The translations under genes and the position numbers were made by a program. A stretch of 64,000 nt of DNA from Streptomyces catenulae (GTDB lineage Bacteria; Actinomycetota; Actinomycetes; Streptomycetales; Streptomycetaceae), in the NCBI RefSeq assembly GCF_000718015.1, contig NZ_JODY01000020.1:62001-126000 (forward strand). Reading direction: 5' to 3'. The notes beneath the pieces are model-generated. The model saw nothing but the letters and a program-made list of their open reading frames with translations. It was not told the DNA's origin and made no database searches. Positions 1-7,515 of this stretch are shown here, one piece after another. Positions within the stretch are counted from its first letter, which is position 1. Each line of letters begins with the position of its first letter.

Positions 1-123
1 CTCGAAGAGAAGGACGCCGTTGCACAACAGGCTCCAGCCCTGCTCGGGGCGGGCGGCGACAGGGTGCGCGGCGTCGCGGTCGGCGGCGTCGGCCGCGGGG
101 CACGGCGGAGTATGGGCGCACAT
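1..123 (-). CDS. DUF5999-family small protein, N-terminal part
   Basis: The gene runs off the left edge, leaving 41 codons. The N-terminus has the pattern MCAHTPPCP, then a segment with PEQGWSLLCNG that I recognise from the short Streptomyces DUF5999 proteins, whose function is unknown. The ATG at 123 has an AAAGGA ribosome site 9 bases upstream. It is the last visible gene of a minus-strand operon that begins near 2616. Cys residues at 2 and 8 are part of the family pattern. Function cannot be inferred. Confidence 0.75.
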   Translation of the reverse strand, partial: MCAHTPPCPAADAADRDAAHPVAARPEQGWSLLCNGVLLFE

Positions 124-144
124 AGCGGCAGGTCCTTTCCGGGG

Positions 145-627
145 TCAGTGAGAGGGCGGCGGGACGCGGGGCGGGGCGGGCAGCGCGGCGGAGGTAGGGG
201 ACGCCGAGCTGGCGGGCGCGGGTGATCAGGTGCGCGGCCGTCGTGGCGCCGGTGGCCTCGCACACCGCGCGGATGTCGCGCTCGATGGCGGTCACGGGCT
301 TGGCGCTGCGGAGGGAGAGGTCCCAGGTGGTCGCCCCCTGGGCCAGCAGCCGTATGAGGGCGATCTGTGTGACGGACAGCTGCACTTCGGCCGGCACGAG
401 AGCGGCTCCGGCGGCGGCGCGGTTAGGACACCGGAGGCGTAGGTGCGCTGGACGGCTGCGGGATCCGTCAGGTCTCGGTTGCCGAGTTTGCCCTTGGCGC
501 AGGTCAGCAGGCTCCGGACCGACTCGACCCGCATCCGCGTCATCGTCGCGATCTCCTCGACCGCCATGCCGTGTGCGGTGCCCAGGATGGCTCGGACCTC
601 TGGCTCCGACAGCTCGACCTTCAACAT
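145..627 (-). pseudogene. Double helix-turn-helix regulator, frameshifted
   Basis: The ATG at 627 (GGAG 6 bases upstream) opens a frame with a sigma-region-4/LuxR-like helix-turn-helix: LSEPEVRAILG, VEEIATMTRMRVESVRSLL. Homology-like sequence then continues in a different frame from about base 440 leftward: a second HTH with LSVTQIALIRLLAQGATT, KPVTAIERDIRAV and TTAAHLITRARQLG. The original frame ends uselessly at 292. The two frames overlap around 420-470, so one indel lies there. The second frame has no stop before the window edge, but a TGA at 145-147 is in the original frame, so a second, compensating indel may exist near 150-215. Either a decayed regulator or a sequence error. Confidence 0.6.
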
Positions 628-652
628 CGACAACTCCGTGTAGGCGAGGTGG

Positions 653-1216
653 TCAGGGGCGGGTGCAGGACTGCGGCGAACGGCGGTTCAGGACGTCGGT
701 CAGCTGGTGGGCGACGTCGGGAGGCACCGGGAGGAACTGGAGCCGGGCATCCCGGTCGCAGGCGACGCAGTACGGGTGGAGATCGCCGTGGAGGCGGTGC
801 CCGATCGCGGACCGGCTCGCGGCTTCGAGGGCGCGACAGACCTTGTCGCTCCCCTCCCAGCCCGGCGTTTCGGTCCCGGACAGCTCCGGCAGCGGCGTGC
901 CGCCCAGGGCGGCGGTCAGCGCGTCGACCTGCGGGATGGAGTAGGAGCCCAGGAGGATCCGGCCATGCTCGGCGGTGGGCATCACATGGATGCCGTGGGC
1001 CGCCAGGGCCTCCCGCAGTCCGGTGACGAGCGGGAGGAGGTCGGGGTGCAGCCGCTCCGTGATCGCCTCGATCTGGCCTCCGGAGAGGTGGCGCACGGTG
1101 AGGACGCCGGACGGGGTGATGGACACCTCCTGCGGATCGATGCCCGCGGCCCGCAGCCCGGCCATCAGGGCTTTCGCGGTGAAGGGCGGGTACATCTCGT
1201 CGCGGTTTTCGGACAT
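653..1216 (-). CDS. Hypothetical accessory protein, 187 aa
   Basis: No family recognised. ATG at 1216 is preceded by AAAGGG 10 bases upstream; a TTG six bases earlier is possible but unnecessary. The protein starts MSENRDEMYPPF, has a mixed alpha/beta-looking middle (GVLTVRHLSGGQ, HGRILLGSYS) and a late CVACDRD segment with two Cys that could hold a metal or be incidental. It is soluble, with no signal peptide or membrane helix. It lies 19 bases upstream of the HTH gene and 31 bases downstream of the 144-aa gene, so it is in the same operon. Confidence 0.6.
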   Translation of the reverse strand: MSENRDEMYPPFTAKALMAGLRAAGIDPQEVSITPSGVLTVRHLSGGQIEAITERLHPDLLPLVTGLREALAAHGIHVMPTAEHGRILLGSYSIPQVDALTAALGGTPLPELSGTETPGWEGSDKVCRALEAASRSAIGHRLHGDLHPYCVACDRDARLQFLPVPPDVAHQLTDVLNRRSPQSCTRP

Positions 1217-1247
1217 GGTCAAAGCCCTTTCAGAGCAGTGCAGTTGG

Positions 1248-1682
1248 TCACGGGTGGAAGAGGAGAAGAGAGGGCGCGGCCTCGGTGCTGCCGAGGTGCG
1301 GCCGCGGTAGGGGTGCGGGGGCGGGGCATCGGCAGGTCAGGGGCAGGAGGGCCCTGACGGGAGCGGCACTCCAGGACCAGCGACCCGACGGCGTCGTCAC
1401 GGTGAAGATCACGGGACGCCCTTGCCGGAGGCTGGCTGTGACCCGGTGGGCGGCACGGTGATCACCCAGCCACGCCCACGCGACCCCGAACCCGTCGGTG
1501 TCCAGGTCGAGGAGGGAATCACGGACGGAGTCCCGCAACCACTCCATCGCCACCTCGGGGCTCGCCGCGACGAAGTTCTGTGCCACCGGCCGACCTTCAA
1601 CGTCGAGGCCGACCGGCAGCCCCGTCTTATCGGTGCGGTCCAGGTGCGCCCAGTACGCGGACGGCGGGGTCACGCACACCAC
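1248..1682 (-). CDS. Hypothetical accessory protein, 144 aa
   Basis: Family not recognised. The GTG start at 1682 lies inside the end of the upstream gene (13-base overlap), which suggests translational coupling. The N-terminal two thirds look folded (AYWAHLDRTDKTGLPVGLD, EVAMEWLRDSVRDSLLDLD, GVAWAWLGDHRAAHRVTAS). The last 40 residues are Pro/Ala/Leu-rich and may be disordered. Position and coupling support a real gene; the sequence gives no functional hint. Confidence 0.55.
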   Translation of the reverse strand: MVCVTPPSAYWAHLDRTDKTGLPVGLDVEGRPVAQNFVAASPEVAMEWLRDSVRDSLLDLDTDGFGVAWAWLGDHRAAHRVTASLRQGRPVIFTVTTPSGRWSWSAAPVRALLPLTCRCPAPAPLPRPHLGSTEAAPSLLLFHP

Positions 1683-2209
1683 AACTCCCGCTGCTCCGGG
1701 GGCTGCGGTTCGAACGTCGGCAACGGCCCGGTGTCGCCCGGATCGAGCCGGTCGATCAGCTCCTGGGCCGCCATCGCCATCCGACGCACCTGCACCGCAT
1801 CCGCGCGTCCGGCCGCGGCCGGACCGGTGCGCAGCCGGTCGGCACGGACGAGCGCCACGCCGAACTCGGGCGACGAGCAGCGGACGGACGCGGCGCGAGC
1901 CATGTTCACGAGCTGCCCCAGCAGACGGTCCAACCGCTCCGCGAGGAGCGGCAGCTCGGAGGGGGCGACCAGGTCCCGTACGGGAAGACGCCCGGGGCGA
2001 CGGCGTATCAGCCCCGGCGCCCGGCGGATCCCAGCGACGCCCTCCGGCCCAGCTGGCGCGCCGAGAACCTGGTTGAGGTCTTCGTCGTACTCGGCCAGGT
2101 ACTCGTCATGCAGCCTGTTGATGAGCCGCAGGAAACGATCTGTCCTGCTGGCAGCATAAGCAGGACAAGGCACTTCTCCTGCCGCACCGGGCGGGAACAC
2201 CGAGTTCAT
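1670..2209 (-). CDS. DUF6415-like protein, 179 aa
   Basis: An all-helical soluble protein. Its C-terminal half (LLAERLDRLLGQLVNMARAAS, then VALVRADRLRTGP and VQVRRMAMAAQELIDRLD) follows the spacing of the Streptomyces DUF6415 family, named for natural-product loci but without a defined activity. This assignment is from memory and tentative. The start ATG overlaps the stop of the upstream recombinase-like gene by four bases (ATGA), and its own stop overlaps the next start, so the three genes are translated as a unit. Confidence 0.55.
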   Translation of the reverse strand: MNSVFPPGAAGEVPCPAYAASRTDRFLRLINRLHDEYLAEYDEDLNQVLGAPAGPEGVAGIRRAPGLIRRRPGRLPVRDLVAPSELPLLAERLDRLLGQLVNMARAASVRCSSPEFGVALVRADRLRTGPAAAGRADAVQVRRMAMAAQELIDRLDPGDTGPLPTFEPQPPEQRELWCA

Positions 2210-2616
2210 GATGCGGCCCCTTTCGAGGGGGCAGCGGAAGCAGGCGGCTCGGGTGAGAAGGGGTGGGCGGGCTGATTTCGCTGACTGCCGCGCATCAAGA
2301 GCACGCGGGCTCCTGACACGTTGAGACGCCGTTCGCGGTCTCGGGCTATCTCCTTGGGACCCAGATGGGACGGCGCGGGCAGAACAACCCCATATGCGCC
2401 GGGCACTCTAAGAGCTTGCAGAAGCCCAGCGAAAGCGGATGATGATGACGAACAGCGTTCAGTGAACACCCCACCGAGCGTCAACTCGTGGGTGCTGCAA
2501 TATTCGGCGACAGCTCTGGTCAGTGCCTGCTGCCGGGCTGAAGACATTCCTACCAGGCACAGGAAACCGTAGACGACGGGACCAGTTACTGCGCGCTGTT
2601 CGGTGAGAGGCTCCAT
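2206..2616 (-). CDS. Serine-recombinase N-domain-like protein, apparently non-catalytic
   Basis: 136 aa from the ATG at 2616. An earlier in-frame extension to 2733 exists but overlaps the opposite-strand promoter region. The pattern is that of a resolvase N-terminal domain: VVYGFLCLV as first strand, RQQALTRAVAEYCSTHELTLGGVFTE, then FAGLLQALRVPGAYGVVLPAPSHLG and GARVLLM. The catalytic Y-x-R-V-S/T motif of the first strand is replaced by YGFLCLV, so strand cleavage is unlikely; such orphan domains are common in Streptomyces. The C-terminal tail is Pro/Ala-rich. First gene of the leftward operon. No strong ribosome site is seen. Confidence 0.6.
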   Translation of the reverse strand: MEPLTEQRAVTGPVVYGFLCLVGMSSARQQALTRAVAEYCSTHELTLGGVFTERCSSSSSAFAGLLQALRVPGAYGVVLPAPSHLGPKEIARDRERRLNVSGARVLLMRGSQRNQPAHPFSPEPPASAAPSKGAAS

Positions 2617-2770
2617 GGGTGCGGGTCCGTCCAATGCGTCGGAAGACTGGTAGTTCGAGACTTCCGCGAAAAGGCAGAGCAGGGAAGCAACGACTGTCCC
2701 ACTTGTGTTCCACTCCTGTCCTTCAAGCTGCACCTACCGTGATTCCATGGCACACGGAAGGGAGCGACGC

Positions 2771-3865
2771 ATGGCGACCGTGCATGAATGGACTGGCCTG
2801 GAGGCTCGTGCTCTCCGGCATGCCCTCCGTATGAGCGTCAGAGGGTTCGCCGAGCACCTCGGCGTGGCAGTCAACACGGTCTCGAAATGGGAGAAACATC
2901 TGGCTGGGACCAAACCCAACACCGATAGCCAGGCCATTCTGGACACTTGTCTCGCTCGGGCTGACGTGGCGGCTCACCTGCGGTTCGAGACTTACCTCTC
3001 GGAGACGAGGCAAGGGTCGGCAGCAGCGATGCGGCGCGTCACGATCCCTCGCCCGAGAGCGTGGGAGTACGAGGAGTGGGCCGACGACCTCGATCGAGCT
3101 GTTGTCTCCCTCTCCCGCCAGAAGTTCCACTTCGCAGACGACCTTCTGCGCCGCTGGACTGCTCGCTTTCAACCCGCTGACCTGGACGACCGGGGGCTCT
3201 ATCTCCTCGCGCGATCAACCACGCTGCTAGGCGACCTGCGGCGTGATCAAGGCGAGATCCTAGGCCCCCTGTCCGCTAGCCGGTCCTATGCCGGGGCCCG
3301 TTCGGTCTTCGCGCAACTGGAGATTCCCCGTCGGGTCGCCCAACTCGACCTCTCCCTGGCCGTGGTGGCTGAGATGGTCGGGGAGCTGGACACGGCCGCG
3401 CACCGGTACGAGGAACTGGCCGTTGATGATCGGCTCGCCCGCCGCGATCGAGCAAGGGCGCGTCTGTGGGTGGGTACCGCCTTGAGTAAGGACGGCAACC
3501 ACGACTACGCCGCCCGAGTCATGCAGGGAGCAATCCGCGAGTTTGAAGATCTTTCCGAGCCGGATGACTGGTCGGTGGCACATCAGAAGCTCGCCCTCGC
3601 TCGTCGGGGCGCGGGCGACCTGGACTCCGCCCTCCGGTTGATCGATGTCGCCCGTAGTACCGGGGTGGTTGACTCCCCGATGCAGCGAGTGCGCCTGGAC
3701 ACCGCGTATGGCCACATCCTGCTATCCGACCCTGTGACCCTGGATGATGGGTTCCACGTCCTCGATAAGGCTCAGAAGTTGGCTGCCGAGTTCCGGCTGA
3801 GCCATCAGCTCCGCAGCATCGAGGACATCCGGAAGACGAGCCAAGGGGCAGCAGGCCCCCTGTGA
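2771..3865 (+). CDS. XRE-family regulator with TPR-like repeats, 364 aa
   Basis: The ATG at 2771 is preceded by GGAAGGGAG at 6 bases, better than the ATG at 2747. Residues about 10-45 form an XRE helix-turn-helix (ARALRHALRMSVRGFAEHLG, VAVNTVSKWEKH). The rest is alpha-helical with tetratricopeptide-like pairs (YEELAVDDRLARRDRARARLW, HQKLALARRGAGDLDSALRL). Such proteins bind a ligand or peptide through the helical part and control neighbours. It is divergent from the leftward operon and 22 bases upstream of the YdcF-like gene, with which it is probably co-transcribed. Confidence 0.8.
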   Translation: MATVHEWTGLEARALRHALRMSVRGFAEHLGVAVNTVSKWEKHLAGTKPNTDSQAILDTCLARADVAAHLRFETYLSETRQGSAAAMRRVTIPRPRAWEYEEWADDLDRAVVSLSRQKFHFADDLLRRWTARFQPADLDDRGLYLLARSTTLLGDLRRDQGEILGPLSASRSYAGARSVFAQLEIPRRVAQLDLSLAVVAEMVGELDTAAHRYEELAVDDRLARRDRARARLWVGTALSKDGNHDYAARVMQGAIREFEDLSEPDDWSVAHQKLALARRGAGDLDSALRLIDVARSTGVVDSPMQRVRLDTAYGHILLSDPVTLDDGFHVLDKAQKLAAEFRLSHQLRSIEDIRKTSQGAAGPL

Positions 3866-3887
3866 CCATGATCAGGGAGATAGGCGA

Positions 3888-4556
3888 GTGACGGAAAACC
3901 AGCAAAAAATCAGTGAGGAACAGTGGCGTGAGGCGAAGTTGATCTGGGATTTCCACCAGATGCGCCACGAAGTGCGCGAGACTGACGTTGCTATCGGGCT
4001 GGGCAGCCACGATCTTGGAGTGGCGGCCTTCTCTGCTGAGCTGTACCACGCTGGCCTTTTCCCCACCCTGGTATTCACAGGCGGAAATAGTCCCACGACA
4101 GCGGCCCGTTTCCCGCGTGGTGAAGCTGTCCACTACCGCGAACACGCTCTTGACCTCGGCGTTCCGGATAGTGCGATCCTGCTGGAGCCCAACGCTGGCA
4201 ACACTGGTCAGAACATCTTGTTCTCCCGTGAAGTTCTGGTTACTGCTGACATTGCACCGAAATCGGTAATGATCGTCTCGAAGCCATACATGGAGCGGCG
4301 CTCGTATGCCACCGTGCGCAAGGTATGGCCCGAGGTGCAGGTGATCTGCGCTTCAGAGCCCTTGGAGTTCGACAAATACGTTAAGAGCATCGGCGATGAA
4401 AAGCTCGTGGTTGACATGCTTGTTGGGGATCTGCAACGGGTAATCGAATATCCATCGCTCGGATTTGCTATTGAGCAGGACGTCCCGGAAGACGTGCACG
4501 CCGCGTACATTTCCCTTACCGACAAGGGTTTCACCAGTAGGCTCCTCTCTTCATGA
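3888..4556 (+). CDS. YdcF/DUF218-family protein, 222 aa
   Basis: The GTG start at 3888 follows an AGGGAGATAGG stretch. The fold signature is clear: DVAIGLGSHDLGVAAFSAEL (first strand and loop), FPTLVFTGGNSPTT, EPNAGNTGQNILFSREVL and KSVMIVSKPYMERRSYAT. Family members bind nucleotides or act on envelope precursors; the substrate is unknown. It has no membrane helix, unlike E. coli ElyC, so it is likely cytosolic. AT content is visibly higher than in the backbone genes, suggesting acquisition. XRE-TPR plus YdcF is a pairing known from other Streptomyces. Confidence 0.85.
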   Translation: MTENQQKISEEQWREAKLIWDFHQMRHEVRETDVAIGLGSHDLGVAAFSAELYHAGLFPTLVFTGGNSPTTAARFPRGEAVHYREHALDLGVPDSAILLEPNAGNTGQNILFSREVLVTADIAPKSVMIVSKPYMERRSYATVRKVWPEVQVICASEPLEFDKYVKSIGDEKLVVDMLVGDLQRVIEYPSLGFAIEQDVPEDVHAAYISLTDKGFTSRLLSS

Positions 4557-4796
4557 ATTGCCTACGGCGGTGCTGTGCCATTCGCCAGCCAATAGCTCTC
4601 TCTGTGCTTGGGCGCGTTGGCGATGTCGGTTGACGTGGTCTACTGAATTCCCGTCAGGCCACGGGCTGCGCCGCAACGGCTCGCGCTGAACCGTAGCCTG
4701 GGTCCGGCCAGCTCCTGACCGGGCCCAGGCGTCCGGGTGAGATTCGCCGGAACTCACCCGCCTCCGGGCCGGGCTCGCCAAGATGGTGAGGCCAGC

Positions 4797-5477
4797 ACCG
4801 CAGACCTCTGGCACCACTACGGCCGCGCTCGCGCTGGCCACGACCGCAGCGTCCCACCGGCCTTTCACTGACCCTGGGACCAGCAGTCCGGCCCCGGCCC
4901 CGAGGCCCTCGGCGACCTCGCCGGACAGACCATCGGGGACCTCGGGGCCGGAGCCGCCCGTGATGCCGCCCACCTGGCAACCCGCCACGCCCCGGCCCGC
5001 GTCGACGCGATCGACTCCTCACCGGCGCCACACACACTGGCCACCGCCCTCTTCGGCCACCTCACACCTCGCCTCCGCCTCGTTCACGCCGACGTCGTAC
5101 GGCACCTGCACGCGTCCAGCAGGGAGTACGACGTGCTCTACAGCGTCTTCGGCGCGACCTGCTTCACCGACCCCCGCGAACTCCTACCCGCTGCGGCAGT
5201 CGCCCTGCGACCCGGCGGCCGGCTCGTGTTCGCCACCCTCGCCCACTACCTGAACGGTGCCCCCGCAGAACCGGACATCGTGCCCGCCGACATCCCGGCG
5301 AAGACCGCGGCCGGGAAGGCGACGACCATGCCTCGGTGGGTTCTCCAAGAGCAGGTCTGGACGAAGGCGCTCGACCAGGCGGGATTCACCGACATCAGCG
5401 TTACCACCCTGCCGTCGGCCACTGCGGGCCCTCGCACCGCGGACACCTTGCTGGTGACCGCGCACCGAATGACCTGA
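4797..5477 (+). pseudogene. Class I SAM methyltransferase, interrupted by an in-frame stop
   Basis: One frame reads as a methyltransferase of the small-molecule type: DLWHHYGRARAGHDRSVPPAFH, a TGA stop, then PWDQQSGPGPEALGDLAG, motif I GDLGAGAARDAAHL, VDAIDSSPA, YDVLYSVFGATCFTDPREL and RPGGRLVFATL, ending with TLLVTAH. The TGA around 4869-4871 is in the same frame on both sides, so one base change would restore it. An internal restart could make only the C-terminal 114 residues, which lack the SAM-binding glycine loop. The true start is unclear: no ATG is in frame nearby, a GTG at 4737 is possible. Confidence 0.7.
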
Positions 5478-5838
5478 CAGCCGCTGCTGAAGACCGAGAT
5501 GCCCCAGGACGCAGCGGTGGCGCGCAGCGAGGGGTACGGAAGCGGAAGCGTGGGGAATCAGGAAGGCCGAGAGATGCGCAGGTCGCGAAGGTTTGCTCCG
5601 CGTACGCGGAGGTGTTCCGCACTGCGTGAGAGCTACGAGCACGGAATCCGGTTGGATCCGAGACCGGGGCCGGTTGAGTCAATTGTGTTCCGGAACTGTT
5701 CGAAACCTTGACGGCTCTTCTTCCGGGGCGCTTAGATCCTGGGCGCAAACGCTTGACGCGATGGCGTGGGACCGTCGTGAGTTTCGCGGGCGGGACGTCT
5801 ACCGCTGTTGAGCGTTTATCGGGCCGAGGTTGGAAGAT
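5478..5838 (+). other. Intergenic stretch without a supported gene
   Basis: About 360 bases between the methyltransferase pseudogene and the first leader repeat. Short open frames exist but none has a ribosome site or a recognisable product. From about 5775 it shows diverged similarity to 6183-6237, so the upstream part of the tandem duplication probably begins there. Confidence 0.5.
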
Positions 5839-5937
5839 ACCTGGCCTCGGAGAGATGGGGGATCTGAGATGCGGAAGACCAACCGCCGACTCACCGCATG
5901 GGCCACGGCCCTGGCCACGGCCGTGGGGGCCACGGTC
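5839..5937 (+). repeat. 99-bp direct repeat, copy 1 (leader of secreted peptide gene)
   Basis: Bases 5839-5937 are identical to 6238-6336. The repeat covers the ribosome-site region (GAGAGATGGGGGATCTGAG), the ATG and the first 23 codons, which encode a signal-peptide-like segment. Similarity continues upstream with mismatches for about 60 bases. The spacing of 399 bases keeps the same reading frame. Confidence 0.95.
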
Positions 5938-6130
5938 ACCAAACGGGTATGCGTGGAACGTGGTCGGATGCGGTTACCACACGATCAACGACTACTACCA
6001 AATCGGCTCCGCCAAGGGCAACGCTTTCGACGTCCTCTACGCGGACAGCACGTGGGACCGCGTGCAGGCCTGGGATCAACGCGCACTGGACTCTCGTAAG
6101 CGCGTTACGGGTGTCGATGTGCTCTGCTGA
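5869..6130 (+). pseudogene. Small secreted protein gene, copy 1, frameshifted
   Basis: The ATG at 5869 encodes MRKTNRRLTAWATALATAVG, an arginine-rich N-region and hydrophobic core of a signal peptide, but that frame continues out of register. In the next frame over, starting near 5940, lies a compact domain: NGYAWNVVGCGYHTINDYYQ, NAFDVLYADSTWDRV, ending RVTGVDVLC. The same domain ends copy 2. An indel just after the signal sequence separates the two parts. With two Cys in the domain a disulfide is possible in an intact ancestor. Family not recognised. Confidence 0.6.
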
Positions 6131-6237
6131 GCGATGCTGTTCTCTGCGGACCGCTTGCTGACCGGGTGCGTGACATGAGACTGCCGTGATTTCGCGAGCG
6201 GGACGTCTACGGCTGTTGATCAGGACGAGGTCGGGAC

Positions 6238-6336
6238 ACCTGGCCTCGGAGAGATGGGGGATCTGAGATGCGGAAGACCAACCGCCGACTCACCGCATGG
6301 GCCACGGCCCTGGCCACGGCCGTGGGGGCCACGGTC
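6238..6336 (+). repeat. 99-bp direct repeat, copy 2
   Basis: Perfect copy of 5839-5937, ending at the same base (after GGGGGCCACGGTC), beyond which the two loci diverge abruptly. Confidence 0.95.
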
Positions 6337-6488
6337 CGATCAAGGACCATTACGACTACGGCGACGCCAACGGTTACTCCTTCGACGTCCTCTACGCGGA
6401 CGGCAGATGGGACCGTGTTGAACGCGGGACCAGCCGCCCGCTGGACCCCAACAACCTCGTCACCGGTGTCAACGTCCTCTGCCCCTAG
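6268..6488 (+). pseudogene. Small secreted protein gene, copy 2, frameshifted
   Basis: The same signal-like start (ATG 6268) is followed, in a third frame, by IKDHYDYGDANGYSFDVLYA, DGRWDRVERGTSRPLDP and VTGVNVLCP, clearly homologous to the end of copy 1. Here the shift needed to join leader and domain differs from that in copy 1, so the two lesions are independent although they start at the same base. An ATG at 6297 is in frame with the domain but would give a Gly/His-rich N-terminus with no ribosome site. Confidence 0.6.
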
Positions 6489-6725
6489 CACTCCAGCCTG
6501 ACTCCGCGAATCGCTGCGAATCTGGCCAGGAACGGATACAGCCGCCGCGTGTTCATCGGTTGTCCGACAACGAAGACCGTACGGAAGCCTGCCTGCAGGC
6601 GATGTCCGATAGGCCGCGCCCGGATCGCGGAACAGTTCGGCAGAACACGCTACCTCTGCTTACGCGGGAGTGTGCTGGACGAGGTGACGGGGCTTGTGCC
6701 CGACGCCGTCTCTATGGTCGGTCAG

Positions 6726-7094
6726 ATGGATACCACCAGCGCATTGCACCATGTCAGGATCGGTGCTCGTCATGAGCACGCCGACATCGAGATCGACGGC
6801 GCCCAGGTCGCTCCGGGCGCCGTCGAGGCGTACACCGTCACCCAGGTCGCGGGCTCACCCGCGCATATCGTCCTTCACGTCACCGAGCAGCAGGATGCCC
6901 AGTGGTCGGGGGTCGCCCGGGTCGCGGTGGCTGAGGCTGCCGGTCCGGGGCCGGAGGCGGCGGTGTTCCTCGACGCCATCGACCCCGAACTTCTGGAACG
7001 GGCCGCGCTCGCCCGTCCGGACCTCGGCGCCGAGCCGCACGCGGTGACGCGGGCGATGCTCGCCCAGCTCGGGGAGTGGGCCCGTGGCCTTTGA
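6726..7094 (+). CDS. Hypothetical protein of phage-like origin, 122 aa
   Basis: The likely start is ATG 6726 (MDTTSALHHVRIG); ATG 6714 is the alternative. The sequence is a small beta-rich domain (ADIEIDGAQVAPGAVEAYTV, AHIVLHVTEQQ) followed by a helical tail. This resembles the short non-structural proteins lying between capsid and connector genes in actinophages, but I do not recognise a named family. It overlaps the next gene, a head-tail connector-like protein, by 11 bases. Confidence 0.55.
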   Translation: MDTTSALHHVRIGARHEHADIEIDGAQVAPGAVEAYTVTQVAGSPAHIVLHVTEQQDAQWSGVARVAVAEAAGPGPEAAVFLDAIDPELLERAALARPDLGAEPHAVTRAMLAQLGEWARGL

Positions 7095-7515
7095 CGTCGA
7101 AGGCGCTCGCCGGGTCGTCGGCCGCCTGCTGGACGACGAGTTGGAGGTGTGGCGGGACGGCGCGGGCCGGGCGGACGACGTGCTGGACGAGAGCACCGGC
7201 CGGCTGGTGCCGCCCGCGGGGGACGAGGTGCTGGTGTGGGCCGGGCTCGGCGCGGTGATGCCGCTCGGCCGCCCCGCCCTCACCCCGCCCCTCGCCGGAG
7301 CCACCGTCGCCCAGCCACCGACCACCGACCACCAAGCCGTCCTCCCCATCGCCGCGCCGCCGCTGCGCCGTGACGACGTGGTCCGCGTCGCCGGGTCGGT
7401 CCGCCCCGGCGGGCCCCGGGATGCGGCTTTGGTCGGCCGCCGGTTCCGGGTCGCCGACGAGACGGTGGGCACCTTCACGGTGGTGCGGATCGTCCGGGTG
7501 CAGGTGATCGACTGA
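7084..7515 (+). CDS. DUF6093-like phage head-tail connector protein, 143 aa
   Basis: The GTG at 7084 lies inside the upstream gene. Residues ARRVVGRLLDDELEVWRDGA, DEVLVWAGLGAVMP and RDDVVRVAGSVRPGG, then VGRRFRVADETVGTFTVVRI, match the layout of the actinophage connector family DUF6093: an N-terminal helix, two beta segments around a P-rich loop and a C-terminal strand. In phages it seals the portal to the tail. Here no terminase, portal or capsid gene is nearby, so it belongs to a prophage remnant. Overlap by one base with the next frame. Confidence 0.6.
   Translation: MAFDVEGARRVVGRLLDDELEVWRDGAGRADDVLDESTGRLVPPAGDEVLVWAGLGAVMPLGRPALTPPLAGATVAQPPTTDHQAVLPIAAPPLRRDDVVRVAGSVRPGGPRDAALVGRRFRVADETVGTFTVVRIVRVQVID

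Noticed and set aside
6297..6488. 63-codon frame starting MGHGPGHGRGGHG in frame with the copy-2 domain
   Set aside because: No ribosome site. The Gly/His stretch is the out-of-frame reading of the signal peptide repeat, and copy 1 does not keep this frame.
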